From Allohoeflea poritis (GTDB lineage: Bacteria > Pseudomonadota > Alphaproteobacteria > Rhizobiales > Rhizobiaceae): a stretch of 64,000 nucleotides of DNA. Position numbers and translations under genes: made by a program. The stretch covers positions 186,001 to 250,000 of the forward strand of contig NZ_JAPJZH010000001.1 of assembly GCF_027889715.1 (NCBI RefSeq), read 5' to 3'. The notes under the pieces were generated by a model. The model saw nothing but the letters and a program-made list of their open reading frames with translations. It did not search any database and was not told the DNA's origin. Positions 29,100-38,823 of this stretch are shown in pieces. Within the stretch, counting starts at the first letter, position 1. Each line of letters starts with the position of its first letter.

Positions 29100-29915
29100 A
29101 TGGGCAAAGCGATCGTGATCACATCCGGCAAGGGCGGCGTTGGCAAAACGACATCAACAGCCGCCATTGGTGCCGCGTTGGCGCAGAGGAACGAAAAAGT
29201 CGTCGTCGTTGATTTCGACGTCGGCCTTCGCAATCTCGATCTTGTCATGGGCGCCGAGCGGCGCGTGGTCTTCGATCTGATCAACGTCATCCAGGGAGAG
29301 GCAAAGCTCTCGCAGGCGCTGATCCGGGACAAGCGGCTGGAAAACCTTTTCCTTCTGCCGGCATCGCAGACCCGGGACAAGGACAAGCTGACACCCGAGG
29401 GCGTCGAGCGGGTCATCACCTCCCTCAAGAAGGCCTTTGACTGGGTGTTGTGCGACAGCCCGGCCGGCATTGAACGCGGTCCGACGCTGGCGATGCGCCA
29501 TGCCGATGCTGCCATTGTCGTCACCAACCCGGAAGTCTCCTCGGTGCGCGACTCGGACCGCATCATCGGCCTGCTTGACGCTAAGACGGTCAAGGCAGAG
29601 CGCGGCGAGCAGATGGAAAAGCACCTGCTTCTCAATCGTTATGACCCGGTGCGGGCGGCGACTGGCGAGATGCTGAACGTCGACGACATGCTCGAAATCC
29701 TGTCGATCCCCCTCCTCGGCATCATACCCGAGAGCACGGATGTACTGCGCGCCTCCAATCTCGGCGCGCCGGTCACGCTGGCAGACAGCCGCAGCGAAAC
29801 GGCACGCGCCTATTGCGACGCCGCGCGCCGGCTGTCGGGCGAAGCCATACCGATCACGGTGCCAGGTGAAAAACGCGGATTCTTCGGCAAGATCTTCGGA
29901 AGGAAGGCTGCATGA
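29100..29915 (+). CDS. minD: Septum site-determining protein MinD
   Basis: A 271-residue ParA/MinD ATPase with the deviant Walker A KGGVGKTTSTAA (residues 11-22), switch I and II regions, and Walker B WVLCDSPAGIE. A C-terminal amphipathic helix (GEKRGFFGKIFGRK) targets the membrane on ATP binding. It recruits MinC and oscillates with MinE to keep division at mid-cell. An AAGGAGAAGGAT site precedes the ATG and the stop overlaps minE by 4 bases. Confidence 0.97.
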   Translation: MGKAIVITSGKGGVGKTTSTAAIGAALAQRNEKVVVVDFDVGLRNLDLVMGAERRVVFDLINVIQGEAKLSQALIRDKRLENLFLLPASQTRDKDKLTPEGVERVITSLKKAFDWVLCDSPAGIERGPTLAMRHADAAIVVTNPEVSSVRDSDRIIGLLDAKTVKAERGEQMEKHLLLNRYDPVRAATGEMLNVDDMLEILSIPLLGIIPESTDVLRASNLGAPVTLADSRSETARAYCDAARRLSGEAIPITVPGEKRGFFGKIFGRKAA

Positions 29916-30175
29916 ATATACTACGTTTTTTCGGAAGGCGAAGTTCGGCCTCCGCAGCCCGGGAGCGGCTGCAGGTCCTGCTTGCCCATGAACGAGCGTC
30001 GATGGGTGGAACCGACCTTGTGGAGATTCTCCGCGAGGAAATCATTGACGTACTTTCCAAGCATGTGCGGATCGAAGGCCGCAAGGTGCACGTCAAGATG
30101 GAGCGCGGCGCCCAGGTCTCGACACTCGCGGTCGACATTGAAATCCCGTTCGACACGGGCGTGCGGGCCGCCTGA
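29912..30175 (+). CDS. minE: Cell division topological specificity factor MinE
   Basis: An 87-residue MinE. The N-terminal amphipathic helix (NILRFFGRRSSASAARERL) stimulates MinD ATPase; the C-terminal dimerisation domain follows (LVEILREEIIDVLSKHV). The ATG overlaps the minD stop (ATGA), typical of coupled translation. A terminator follows within 40 bases. Confidence 0.96.
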   Translation: MNILRFFGRRSSASAARERLQVLLAHERASMGGTDLVEILREEIIDVLSKHVRIEGRKVHVKMERGAQVSTLAVDIEIPFDTGVRAA

Positions 30176-30214
30176 TCAGGCAGCTTTCAGCGGTTCGCAA
30201 TGAGCGAATACAAG

Positions 30215-30239
30215 ACCCCGGCTTCAGGCCGGGGTTTTT
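30215..30239 (+). terminator. Rho-independent terminator of minCDE
   Basis: Perfect 8-bp stem ACCCCGGC/GCCGGGGT with loop TTCAG and a T5 run. Confidence 0.9.
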
Positions 30240-30310
30240 GCATATCCGGCGAGACGTGCTCACCAAGCCAAAGCGAGCGGGTACAAATCGGAACGGATCA
30301 TGGGTGATTT

Positions 30311-30395
30311 TGGTGCGGTCGAGAAGACTCGAACTTCCACGGGTTGCCCCACAGCGACCTCAACGCTGCGCGTCTACCAATTCCGCCACGACCGC
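30311..30395 (-). tRNA. tRNA-Leu (anticodon GAG)
   Basis: An 85-nt class II tRNA with acceptor stem GCGGTCG/CGACCGC, D arm AATTGGTAGACGC, anticodon loop TTGAGGT (GAG, reading CUC/CUU), an extended variable arm (GTGGGGCAACCCGTG), T loop GTTCGAGTC and an encoded CCA. Confidence 0.95.
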
Positions 30396-30587
30396 ACGTG
30401 GTAGAAGCCGTTACCGGCGCGCCGCATGTACCAAATCGCCTGTGGCGAGACAAGGGGCCGTGACGTTTTTTTGTCGGCCCGCACACAGGCTTGAACGCAA
30501 CCCTTGCGGCCGGTCGCGCGCAGACCTTGCACTGACCGGCCGCGTGCTCCAAATAGGCCTGCAAGGAAGCAACTCATTACGATCGAC

Positions 30588-31304
30588 ATGCAACGCAACG
30601 ACATCGAAACCGGCTTTTTCGCGACCGCGGGGTCACCGCCGGTGCGCTGGCTCGTCGCGCCCGGGCTGACCGACTACGAAGAGGCGGTGGCGTTCATGGA
30701 AGGTCGCGCGGAAGCGATCGCAAAAGGAACCGCCGATGAACTGGTCTGGCTGGTCGAACACCCGCCGCTCTACACCGCCGGAACCAGCGCCGATGAAGCG
30801 GATCTTCTGACACCGGACCGGTTTCCGGTCCATCGGACGGGACGGGGCGGCGAATACACCTATCACGGGCCGGGACAGCGGGTCGGCTATGTCATGCTCG
30901 ATCTCAAGCGCCGCCGCTGCGACGTGCGCGCCTTCGTCTCGGCGCTGGAAGCCTGGGTGATCGAAACGCTGGACAGCATGAATATCAAGGGCGAACGACG
31001 GGAGGACCGTGTCGGCGTGTGGGTCACCCGTCCGGAGCGGCCCGCCCTGCCCGACGGATCGCCGGCCGAGGACAAGATCGCCGCCATCGGCATCAGGCTC
31101 CGCCGCTGGGTCAGCTTTCACGGCATATCGATCAATGTCGAGCCGGATCTGGAACATTTCTCCGGCATCGTGCCGTGCGGCGTTACCGGACACGGGGTGA
31201 CCAGCCTGGTGGACCTTGGCCTGCCGGTCACCATGGCGGATACGGATGTAGCCCTCAGGCAATCCTTCGAAACGATCTTCGGACCGACATCGGACGCGCC
31301 CTAG
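30588..31304 (+). CDS. lipB: Octanoyl-[acyl-carrier-protein]:protein N-octanoyltransferase
   Basis: A 238-residue LipB, which transfers octanoate from ACP to apo-lipoyl domains for LipA to sulfurate; GcvH encoded at 57.7 kb is a likely client. The active-site loop [16 protein letters not shown], the catalytic lysine in EDKIAAIGI (K163) and the acyl-thioester cysteine in [11 protein letters not shown] (C197) are all present. The chosen ATG lacks a close ribosome site (AAGGAAG is about 17 bases upstream), so the start is slightly uncertain. Its stop overlaps the convergent channel gene. Confidence 0.94.
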   Translation: MQRNDIETGFFATAGSPPVRWLVAPGLTDYEEAVAFMEGRAEAIAKGTADELVWLVEHPPLYTAGTSADEADLLTPDRFPVHRTGRGGEYTYHGPGQRVGYVMLDLKRRRCDVRAFVSALEAWVIETLDSMNIKGERREDRVGVWVTRPERPALPDGSPAEDKIAAIGIRLRRWVSFHGISINVEPDLEHFSGIVPCGVTGHGVTSLVDLGLPVTMADTDVALRQSFETIFGPTSDAP

Positions 31305-31732
31305 AAATGCTTGCCGGCCTGAAACGGGCCGATGCGCGTCGAAGCAGCCACCAGATAGGCGGTCGACCAGCCGATCAGAACAAAACCGCTGAGGCCCTCC
31401 ATGCCGGCCATCAATTGCCACTCCTTGGTGATGAGCGCATCGCCGTAGCCGAGTGTCGAAAATGTGATGGCGGAAAAATAGAGCGCATCCGAGAATGTCT
31501 CTATGGCGCCGGCGAGCTTGTAGAACACCGCCCAGATCCAGATTTCGACGGAATGCACGATGATCACGCCGTGCACCAGGATCACCATGGAGAAAACCTT
31601 ACTGCGGAACTCGTGTATCGGATGCCGGCCGGCAACACGGTTCATGACGTTCGCGACTCCGACAAGGCCCAGCGTGTGGACGAGGACCGTCAGCGATACC
31701 ACGGCAGTTCCCAGTATTAGATCCGGCAGCAT
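31301..31732 (-). CDS. Two-helix ion channel family protein
   Basis: A 143-residue membrane protein with an N-terminal helix (about residues 3-28), a central helix (about 45-75), a pore-loop-like segment containing TFSTLGYGD, and a final helix ([18 protein letters not shown]). TLGYGD closely resembles the potassium selectivity filter TVGYGD. No cytosolic RCK or cyclic-nucleotide domain is present. The ATG at 31732 has GGGAG upstream. Ion specificity is inferred from the filter only. Confidence 0.8.
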   Translation of the reverse strand: MLPDLILGTAVVSLTVLVHTLGLVGVANVMNRVAGRHPIHEFRSKVFSMVILVHGVIIVHSVEIWIWAVFYKLAGAIETFSDALYFSAITFSTLGYGDALITKEWQLMAGMEGLSGFVLIGWSTAYLVAASTRIGPFQAGKHF

Positions 31733-32018
31733 GTAGACCCACTCCCAATTTCGCTGTTTCGCCCGTATTCGTTGGTTGGCACAATTCACCGAACCGCGCA
31801 AATACATCGGCATTCGGCAGATATTTGGCGGAATCAAGAAACAATACGCCAATCGGCGGCACTAATAATGCCTCTTGCGAATGGAGAAACCATCCGGTGC
31901 CTTGTACGGCGTATACGGACATAGTGACGCGTGCGCCGACATTTCCTTTCGCAACCGTTCTGCCTGCCATGAAACGTGACGCAAATCGTCGGAAGCAGGA
32001 GCGCAACAGGAGCAGCCC

Positions 32019-32408
32019 ATGTCGACCCAATTGGATATTTCCGTCGAACATCCGGACTACGATACGCTCGGCGGGCGGATCTCGCGGGCGCGCGATGCGC
32101 TCGATCTGACCACATCGCAACTGGCGCGGCGGCTTGGCGTCAAGACAGACACCGTCCAGGCCTGGGAGACGGACCGGTCGGAACCGCGCGCCAACCGGGT
32201 TACAATGCTTGCCGGCGTACTCGGCGTATCGCCGACCTGGCTTCTCAACGGTATCGGCGAAGCGCCGCACATGCCGCTCGTTCATTCCGAGATGCGGGTC
32301 CTGGTCACGCAATTGTCGAAGCTCAAGAAGTCCCATGAAGCGATGGGCCAGATGATCGAAGCGCTCGAAGCGGAAGCCAATCGGGTGTCGGCTCAGATCG
32401 GCGAGTAA
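32019..32408 (+). CDS. XRE-family HTH transcriptional regulator
   Basis: A 129-residue DNA-binding protein. The helix-turn-helix lies at about residues 15-75 (LGGRISRARDALDLTTSQLA, then TDTVQAWETDRSEPRANR). A C-terminal helical, coiled-coil-like segment (about 95-127) probably dimerises it. It lies 107 bases upstream of the formaldehyde dehydrogenase gene on the same strand, so regulation of that gene is possible but unproven. The 286 bases upstream, shared with the divergent channel gene, show no clear operator. Confidence 0.87.
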   Translation: MSTQLDISVEHPDYDTLGGRISRARDALDLTTSQLARRLGVKTDTVQAWETDRSEPRANRVTMLAGVLGVSPTWLLNGIGEAPHMPLVHSEMRVLVTQLSKLKKSHEAMGQMIEALEAEANRVSAQIGE

Positions 32409-32515
32409 ACGACTGACATCGGTAGGATTTTTTTCGGCCCCGGCTATTGAGGCTTCGCCCGCCTTTTGACAGTGTGCCATTCTGGAGCATCAAAAAGACT
32501 TCTGGGGAGGAAGAT

Positions 32516-33625
32516 ATGGACGTTCGCGCAGCACTGGCAGTGGAGGCCGGCAAGCCTCTTGAGATAACGACCGTGCAACTTGACGGTCCTCAGGCCGGTG
32601 AAGTCCTGGTCGAGATCATGGCGACGGGAATCTGTCACACGGACGAATTCACCCTGTCGGGCGCCGATCCGGAAGGCATTTTCCCGGCGATCCTTGGCCA
32701 TGAAGGCGCCGGCATCGTCCGCGAGGTCGGCCCGGGTGTTACGTCGGTGAAGCCCGGCGATCATGTGATCCCCCTTTACACGCCGGAATGCCGGGAATGC
32801 GAATACTGCCTCAATCCGAAAACGAATCTGTGCCAGGCGATCCGCGTGACCCAGGGACAAGGCCTGATGCCGAATGGCACCAGCCGCTTCTCAGCGAACG
32901 GCGAGAAGATTTTCCACTATATGGGCACCTCCACCTTTGCCAATTTCACGGTCCTTCCCGAAATCGCCCTGGCGAAAATCAATCCGGACGCACCTTTCGA
33001 CAAGGTCTGCTATATCGGCTGCGGCGTCACCACCGGCATCGGCGCTGTCATCAACACCGCCAAGGCCGAGCCCGGGTGCCGGGCCGTCGTGTTCGGCCTC
33101 GGCGGTATCGGTCTTAATGTCATCCAGGGGCTGCGGCTGATCGGCGCGGAGATGATCGTCGGGGTGGACCTGAACAACGACAAGAAGGAATGGGGCGAGA
33201 AGTTCGGAATGACCCATTTCGTCAATCCGTCGGAGGTGGAGGGCGACCTCGTCCCCCATCTGGTGGACCTGACAAAGGGCGGCGCCGACTATTCCTTCGA
33301 GTGCATCGGCAATGTGAAGGTCATGCGCGACGCTCTGGAATGCTGCCACAAGGGCTGGGGCGAATCGATCATCATCGGCGTTGCCGGCGCCGGACAGGAG
33401 ATCGCGACCCGCCCGTTCCAGCTGGTGACCGGACGCTCATGGCGTGGTACGGCCTTCGGCGGCGCGCGCGGCCGCACGGATGTTCCCAAGATCGTTGACT
33501 GGTATATGGAGGGCAAGATCGAGATCGATCCGATGATCACCCATACGCTCAGCCTCGATGAAATCAACAAGGGCTTCGATCTCATGCATGCCGGGGAATC
33601 CATCCGATCGGTCGTTGTCTACTGA
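32516..33625 (+). CDS. frmA: S-(hydroxymethyl)glutathione dehydrogenase / class III alcohol dehydrogenase
   Basis: A 369-residue zinc MDR dehydrogenase that oxidises S-hydroxymethylglutathione to S-formylglutathione with NAD+. Catalytic zinc ligands are in TGICHTDEF and GHEGAG. The four structural-zinc cysteines are in [17 protein letters not shown], and the Rossmann loop is GLGGIGL. C-terminal [10 protein letters not shown] is class III specific. A strong GGGGAGG site fixes ATG 32516. The next enzyme of the pathway (fghA) lies 1.6 kb downstream, separated by two other genes. Confidence 0.96.
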   Translation: MDVRAALAVEAGKPLEITTVQLDGPQAGEVLVEIMATGICHTDEFTLSGADPEGIFPAILGHEGAGIVREVGPGVTSVKPGDHVIPLYTPECRECEYCLNPKTNLCQAIRVTQGQGLMPNGTSRFSANGEKIFHYMGTSTFANFTVLPEIALAKINPDAPFDKVCYIGCGVTTGIGAVINTAKAEPGCRAVVFGLGGIGLNVIQGLRLIGAEMIVGVDLNNDKKEWGEKFGMTHFVNPSEVEGDLVPHLVDLTKGGADYSFECIGNVKVMRDALECCHKGWGESIIIGVAGAGQEIATRPFQLVTGRSWRGTAFGGARGRTDVPKIVDWYMEGKIEIDPMITHTLSLDEINKGFDLMHAGESIRSVVVY

Positions 33626-33632
33626 CCGGGGA

Positions 33633-34100
33633 ATGGACTCAGGGCCTGCGATTTTCGTCGATGCGGACGCCTGTCCGGTAAAGGACGAGGTGGTCAAGGT
33701 GGCGGAACGGCACGGCTTGCCCGTGACGTTCGTTGCCAATGGCGGCCTGCGCCCTTCCCGCGATCCGATGATCCGCAATGTCGTCGTCTCGGCCGGCTTT
33801 GACGCCGCCGATGACTGGATTGTCTCCAATACCGGCGCGACCGATATCGTGATCACCGCGGACATTCTGCTCGCCGGGCGGTGTGTCGAAGGCGGCGCCG
33901 GGGTGCTGGGCCCCACCGGCCGGCTGTTCGATGAAACGACCATCGGCATGGCGACAGCGATGCGTAATCTCAATCAGGACCTGAGAGAGGCCGGAGAAAT
34001 CAAAGGGCGGAACGCACCGTTTTCGCAGCGTGACCGGTCGCGCTTTCTCAGCGCGCTGGACCAACTGGTCCGGCAGAAGATGCGGGAGCGCCCGTCATGA
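33633..34100 (+). CDS. UPF0178 (DUF188, YaiI/YqxD) family protein
   Basis: A 155-residue protein. Acidic PIN-like motifs FVDADACPVKDEV at the N terminus and VSNTGATDIVITADILLA in the middle define the DUF188 family, thought to be a nuclease-like fold; activity is not established. It begins 7 bases after frmA and its stop overlaps the next ATG (ATGA), so it is part of the formaldehyde transcription unit. Confidence 0.9.
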   Translation: MDSGPAIFVDADACPVKDEVVKVAERHGLPVTFVANGGLRPSRDPMIRNVVVSAGFDAADDWIVSNTGATDIVITADILLAGRCVEGGAGVLGPTGRLFDETTIGMATAMRNLNQDLREAGEIKGRNAPFSQRDRSRFLSALDQLVRQKMRERPS

Positions 34101-35176
34101 TCATGTATGGCGCGGAAGTCTCGTACTTTTCGGGAAAGCTGCGGGCCTATCTCGACTGGAAAGGTTTGGAATACAAGGAAATTCAGGCGAGCCGAGACAT
34201 CTACATCCACAAGATCCTGCCGAATATCGGATGGCTGGTCATCCCGGTGATCGAACGCGAGAACGGCACCTATATGCAGGACACCACCGAAATCATCCGA
34301 AGCCTGGAGGCTGAATATCCGGAGCCGCCGGTCCTGCCCGCCGGGCCCGTTCAAGCCATTGCGTCGATGATCCTGGAGCTCTACGGGGATGAGTGGCTGG
34401 TGCTGCCGGCCATGCACTATCGCTGGAACCACAATCGCGAATTCGCGATTGCCGAATTCGGCGCACTTTCGGCGCCGGGACTCGATGCCGATGCGCAGCG
34501 TGCCGTTGGCGAGCGGATCGCCAAACCTTTTGCGGGCGCCCTGCCCGCGCTCGGCGTGTCCAACGGAACGACCGAAGCAATCGAAGAAAGCTACATGGCT
34601 TTGTTGCGCGAGCTCGAGCGTCATTTCAGCGTTCATCATTATGTGCTCGGACGCGCGCCATCGCTTGGCGATTTCGGTCTGTTCGGACCGCTTTACGCAC
34701 ATCTTTACCGGGATCCGGCCTCCGGGGCGCTGATGCGCGAGAAGGCACCGGCCGTGGCCGGCTGGGTGGAACGCATGCGCGGCGCCACTCACCGAGGCCA
34801 GTCCATGAGCGGTGCGGACGCGGTGCCGACGACACTGCTTCCGGTCCTCCGGCGTGCCATGGACGAGCACCTTCCGGTGCTGCTGGACACAGTTCGGCAG
34901 GTCGCACAATTTGCAAAAACAACGGCCGACAGGGAATTGCCGCGGGCGATCGGCTTTCATCAATTCCGGCTCGGCGAGGCAACGGGTCAGCGAGCGGTGT
35001 TTCCCTATGCGCAATGGATGCTGCAGCATGTGGTTGACAAGATCCAATCCGTTGCGGCCGATGAACGATCATCGGTAATGAAATTTCTGGATGAAATCGG
35101 CGCTACGGAACTGGCCAAACTGCGCTTTACAACACGCGTGAGACGCAAGGATTTTCAACTTATTCTGGACAATTAA
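34097..35176 (+). CDS. Glutathione S-transferase-like protein with extended C-terminal domain
   Basis: A 359-residue protein. The first 75 residues form a thioredoxin-like GST domain (SYFSGKLRAYLDWKG, with the cis-Pro in WLVIPVIE, then the glutathione-contact QDTTEII). An unusually long helical C-terminal part follows (GST domains are usually 200-230 residues). It overlaps the DUF188 gene by 4 bases and precedes fghA by 31 bases. The setting suggests a role in glutathione-dependent formaldehyde metabolism, but the reaction is unknown. Confidence 0.82.
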   Translation: MIMYGAEVSYFSGKLRAYLDWKGLEYKEIQASRDIYIHKILPNIGWLVIPVIERENGTYMQDTTEIIRSLEAEYPEPPVLPAGPVQAIASMILELYGDEWLVLPAMHYRWNHNREFAIAEFGALSAPGLDADAQRAVGERIAKPFAGALPALGVSNGTTEAIEESYMALLRELERHFSVHHYVLGRAPSLGDFGLFGPLYAHLYRDPASGALMREKAPAVAGWVERMRGATHRGQSMSGADAVPTTLLPVLRRAMDEHLPVLLDTVRQVAQFAKTTADRELPRAIGFHQFRLGEATGQRAVFPYAQWMLQHVVDKIQSVAADERSSVMKFLDEIGATELAKLRFTTRVRRKDFQLILDN

Positions 35177-35207
35177 TGCACACTATATCAAGGAGATATA
35201 GACTGTT

Positions 35208-36038
35208 ATGAAGACTGTTTCTGAAGTAAATGCGCATGGCGGCGTCCAGGGTGTCTACAGCCACGCGTCAGAGTGCTGTGCCTGCGACATGACATTTGCG
35301 GTTTTCGTCCCGCCGCAGGCCGGCAAAAGGCCCTGCCCGGTTGTCTGGTACCTGTCCGGGCTGACCTGCACCCATGCCAATGTCATGGAAAAGGGCGAAT
35401 ACCGGCGCCTGGCGACCGAGCTAGGCCTGATCATCGTCTGCCCCGACACCAGCCCGCGCGGCGACATCCCGGATGTCGAGGACAATTGGCAACTGGGAAA
35501 GGGGGCCGGTTTCTATGTCGATGCGACCCAGGCTCCGTGGTCGGCAAACTACCGCATGTATTCCTATATCACCGACGAATTGCCGGCGCTGATCGGGGAG
35601 CATTTTCCCGTCGATATGGGCCGTCAGGCCATCTTCGGCCATTCGATGGGCGGCCATGGCGCCTTGACCATCGCCCTGAAAAATCCCGCGCGCTTCAAGA
35701 GCTGTTCGGCCTTCGCCCCGATTGTTCACCCAATGGGCGCCGACTGGGCGATCGGCGCCTTCCGTTCCTATCTCGGAGAGGACGAGAATTTCTGGCGCGA
35801 GCATGATGCCTGCGCGCTTATCGAGGACGGGGCGCGGTTTCCGGAATTCCTCGTCGACCAGGGCAGCGCAGACGGATTTCTCGACGAGGGGCTCAGGCCG
35901 TGGCTCTTCGAGGAGGCCTGCAAGGACACCGGAATTGGCCTTACACTGCGCATGCAGGAAGGCTATGACCACTCCTATTACTTCATTTCCAGTTTCATGG
36001 AGGACCATCTGCGCTGGCATGCGGCCAGGATAGGCTAA
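35208..36038 (+). CDS. fghA: S-formylglutathione hydrolase
   Basis: A 276-residue esterase-D-type alpha/beta hydrolase that splits S-formylglutathione into formate and glutathione, completing formaldehyde detoxification begun by FrmA. The nucleophile elbow GHSMGGHG, the oxyanion region [15 protein letters not shown], the aspartate in QGSADGF and the catalytic histidine in GYDHSYYF are present. An AAGGAG site precedes the ATG. The stop overlaps the tgt tail by 4 bases. Confidence 0.95.
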   Translation: MKTVSEVNAHGGVQGVYSHASECCACDMTFAVFVPPQAGKRPCPVVWYLSGLTCTHANVMEKGEYRRLATELGLIIVCPDTSPRGDIPDVEDNWQLGKGAGFYVDATQAPWSANYRMYSYITDELPALIGEHFPVDMGRQAIFGHSMGGHGALTIALKNPARFKSCSAFAPIVHPMGADWAIGAFRSYLGEDENFWREHDACALIEDGARFPEFLVDQGSADGFLDEGLRPWLFEEACKDTGIGLTLRMQEGYDHSYYFISSFMEDHLRWHAARIG

Positions 36039-37165
36039 ACGGGCTCGATGTCGCCACGTTCCCATTCGGCTTGCGTTTCCGCCATGAAGTCGGCGTAACA
36101 GCCGGCCTCGATGGCATCGCGGATGCCCTGCATGAGGTGCTGGTAATAGACCAGGTTGTTCCAGCTCAGGAGCATTCCACCCAGCGCTTCGTTTGAGCGT
36201 ACCAGGTGATGCAGATAGGCGCGTGAGTAGTCGCGGGCCGCCGGGCAATCGGACTGCTCGTCGAGCGGGCGCGTGTCTTCCGCATGGCGCGCATTGCGCA
36301 GATTGATCTTGCCCCGGCGCGTATAGGCCAGACCATGACGTCCGGCACGCGTCGGCATGACACAATCGAACATGTCGATGCCCCGCGCGACGGATTTCAG
36401 GATGTCGTCGGGCGTTCCGACGCCCATCAGATAGCGCGGCTTTTCCTGCGGCAGCATGGGACAGGTGACATCCAGCATCGCCAGCATGACCTCCTGCGGC
36501 TCGCCGACAGCCAGCCCTCCAATGGCGTAGCCCTTCAGATCCATCTCCTTGAGAGCCGTCGCAGAACGTTCGCGCAGATGGACCACATCGCCGCCCTGCA
36601 CGATGCCGAACATCGCCTTGCCCGGCTGATCACCAAAAGCAATCTTGCACCGCTCGGCCCAGCGCAGGGACATTTCCATGGATTTTTCGATGGCACTTTC
36701 GTCCGCCGGCAGCCGGACACATTCGTCGAGCTGCATCTGGATGTCAGATCCCAGAAGCCCCTGGATTTCGATCGATCGTTCCGGCGACATCTCGTGCTTG
36801 GTGCCGTCGACATGCGACTGGAAGGTCACGCCCTGTTCGGTGATCTTGCGCAGGCCCGCCAGCGACATGACCTGGAAGCCGCCGCTATCGGTCAGGATCG
36901 GATATTGCCAGCGGCAGAATTCATGCAGGCCGCCGAGACGCGCGACCCTTTCCGCGCCGGGCCGAAGCATCAGGTGATAGGTGTTGCCCAATATGACATC
37001 CGCGCCAAGCGCCCTCACCTGGTCCATGTACATCGCCTTGACGGTGCCGCCTGTGCCGACGGGCATGAAGGCGGGCGTGCGGATTTCGCCGCGCGGCATG
37101 GTGATCGACCCGCGCCGTGCATTGCCGTCCTCGGCCAGCAGTGAAAACCGGAAATTCTCTGTCAT
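36035..37165 (-). CDS. tgt: Queuine/preQ1 tRNA-ribosyltransferase, zinc site degenerate
   Basis: A 376-residue TGT that exchanges G34 of GUN-anticodon tRNAs for preQ1 in queuosine synthesis. Catalytic elements are intact: [12 protein letters not shown] near the N terminus and the second aspartate in [14 protein letters not shown]. The usual C-x-C-x2-C plus His zinc site is not: the region reads [16 protein letters not shown] and the later position is SWNNLVYYQ. Aligned to the Zymomonas enzyme as I remember it, the ligands become Ser, Cys, Ala and Asn. The start overlaps the queA stop by 4 bases, giving a queA-tgt operon. Confidence 0.93.
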   Translation of the reverse strand: MTENFRFSLLAEDGNARRGSITMPRGEIRTPAFMPVGTGGTVKAMYMDQVRALGADVILGNTYHLMLRPGAERVARLGGLHEFCRWQYPILTDSGGFQVMSLAGLRKITEQGVTFQSHVDGTKHEMSPERSIEIQGLLGSDIQMQLDECVRLPADESAIEKSMEMSLRWAERCKIAFGDQPGKAMFGIVQGGDVVHLRERSATALKEMDLKGYAIGGLAVGEPQEVMLAMLDVTCPMLPQEKPRYLMGVGTPDDILKSVARGIDMFDCVMPTRAGRHGLAYTRRGKINLRNARHAEDTRPLDEQSDCPAARDYSRAYLHHLVRSNEALGGMLLSWNNLVYYQHLMQGIRDAIEAGCYADFMAETQAEWERGDIEPV

Positions 37166-38259
37166 GGATGTGTCCTGTCCGCGCGCGAAAGCAGGCTCGC
37201 GTCGCCATAGGAATAAAAGCGATAGCCATGATCAATTGCATGGCGATAGGCGCCGCGCATCGTGTCGTAACCCGAAAACGCGCAGACCAGCATGAACAGC
37301 GTGGAACGCGGCAAGTGAAAGTTGGTCATCAGCAGATCGACGAAACGGAAGCGGTAGCCGGGCGTGATGAAGATATCCGTGGAACCGCGCCAGGCGTGAA
37401 GCCGCCCTGCCGGGTCGCTGGCGCTCTCCAGAAGGCGCAATGATGTCGTCCCCACGGAAACAACCCGGCCGCCCCGCGCCTTGACGGCGTTCAGAGCCTG
37501 TGCCGTCTCCTCGGACACCTCACCGATCTCAGCGTGCATGACATGATCGTCCGTATCGTCGGCCTTGACCGGCAGAAACGTGCCGGCACCGACATGCAGC
37601 GTAACGAAGTGACGCTCGATCCCGGCCTCTTCCAGGCGCATGAACATATCATCGGTGAAATGAAGGCCCGCCGTCGGAGCCGCAACGGCCCCCTCCTCGC
37701 GGGCATAGACGGTCTGGTAATCCTTGCGATCCCGTTCATCATCGGCCCGCTTGGACGCGATATAGGGCGGCAGCGGCACATGGCCGGTGGCGGCGATCGC
37801 CTCGTCGAGCGCCGGGCCCGAGAGATCGAATTTGAGGACCACTTCGCCGGCATCGCCCTTGCTTTCAATGCTGCCGTCCACGGACGCGCCGGCGCAAGCA
37901 TTGTTCCGCGTGCCGAAACTGAAGCGGTCGCCGGCCCTCAAGCGCTTGGCCGGTCTTGCGAATGCCTTCCAGCGGTCCGGCGCCACGCGCATATGAAGAG
38001 TTGCCGAGATGTTGACGGCTGTTTCGTCCCCATCGGTCTGCCGGCGCCGGATGCCTTCCAGCTGGGCCGGAATCACCTTGGTATCGTTGAGCACGAGCGC
38101 GTCGCCGGGCCGCAGCAGGTCAACCAGATCGGTGACGACGTGATCGGAAAGGCCGTTCGGCGGATCGACGGCCAGCAGCTTTGCGCTGTCACGCGGCACC
38201 GCCGGGCGCAGCGCAATGGCGCTGTCCGGCAAATCGAAATCAAACAGGTCGACGCGCAT
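37162..38259 (-). CDS. queA: tRNA preQ1(34) S-adenosylmethionine ribosyltransferase-isomerase
   Basis: A 365-residue QueA that converts preQ1-tRNA to epoxyqueuosine-tRNA using the ribosyl part of SAM. Family blocks are [52 protein letters not shown] and [12 protein letters not shown]. Length is slightly above average, due to an insertion around residues 90-140. It is upstream of and overlaps tgt, the preceding enzyme of the pathway. Confidence 0.96.
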   Translation of the reverse strand: MRVDLFDFDLPDSAIALRPAVPRDSAKLLAVDPPNGLSDHVVTDLVDLLRPGDALVLNDTKVIPAQLEGIRRRQTDGDETAVNISATLHMRVAPDRWKAFARPAKRLRAGDRFSFGTRNNACAGASVDGSIESKGDAGEVVLKFDLSGPALDEAIAATGHVPLPPYIASKRADDERDRKDYQTVYAREEGAVAAPTAGLHFTDDMFMRLEEAGIERHFVTLHVGAGTFLPVKADDTDDHVMHAEIGEVSEETAQALNAVKARGGRVVSVGTTSLRLLESASDPAGRLHAWRGSTDIFITPGYRFRFVDLLMTNFHLPRSTLFMLVCAFSGYDTMRGAYRHAIDHGYRFYSYGDASLLSRADRTHP

Positions 38260-38329
38260 AATTCAGGCTCAACAACAAACCAGCGCCCGCCTCAAGGAAG
38301 CGGGCGCCGTATTCTTACTGCCGATTCAG

Positions 38330-38803
38330 TCAGCTGTCAGCGGCGACCCGCATGGTCGTGATGCTGTCAGGATCGTTGACGGGCTCGCCGCGCTTGATCT
38401 GATCGATCACATCCATGCCTTCGATCACCTGGCCCCAGACGCTGTACTGCTTGTTGAGCCACGGCGCCTCGTCAAAGCAGATGAAAAACTGGGAATTGGC
38501 CGAGTTGGGGTTCTGCGAGCGGGCCATGGAACAGGTGCCGCGAACATGGTTCATGTTTGAGAATTCAGCCTGAAGGTCGGGTTTGTCCGAGCCGCCCATT
38601 CCCGTGCCCGTCGGATCGCCCGTCTGGGCCATGAACCCGTCGATCACACGGTGGAAGACGATGCCGTCGTAGAAATTCTCCCGCGACAGCTCCTTGATCC
38701 GGGCAACATGATTGGGTGCAAGGTCGGGCAGCAGCTCAATGACGACCTTGCCCTTGCTGGTTTCCATGACAATCGTGTTTTCCGGGTCCTTGTACTCGGC
38801 CAT
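38330..38803 (-). CDS. ppiB: Cytoplasmic cyclophilin-type peptidyl-prolyl isomerase
   Basis: A 157-residue cyclophilin without a signal peptide. The catalytic core shows FHRVIDGFMAQTGDP, the conserved GTCSMAR and SQFFICFDEAPWLN. It isomerises Xaa-Pro bonds and sits 20 bases downstream of a secreted paralogue, a likely tandem duplication with diverged location. Confidence 0.94.
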   Translation of the reverse strand: MAEYKDPENTIVMETSKGKVVIELLPDLAPNHVARIKELSRENFYDGIVFHRVIDGFMAQTGDPTGTGMGGSDKPDLQAEFSNMNHVRGTCSMARSQNPNSANSQFFICFDEAPWLNKQYSVWGQVIEGMDVIDQIKRGEPVNDPDSITTMRVAADS

Positions 38804-38823
38804 GACGACCTCCTTCTTCTGGT

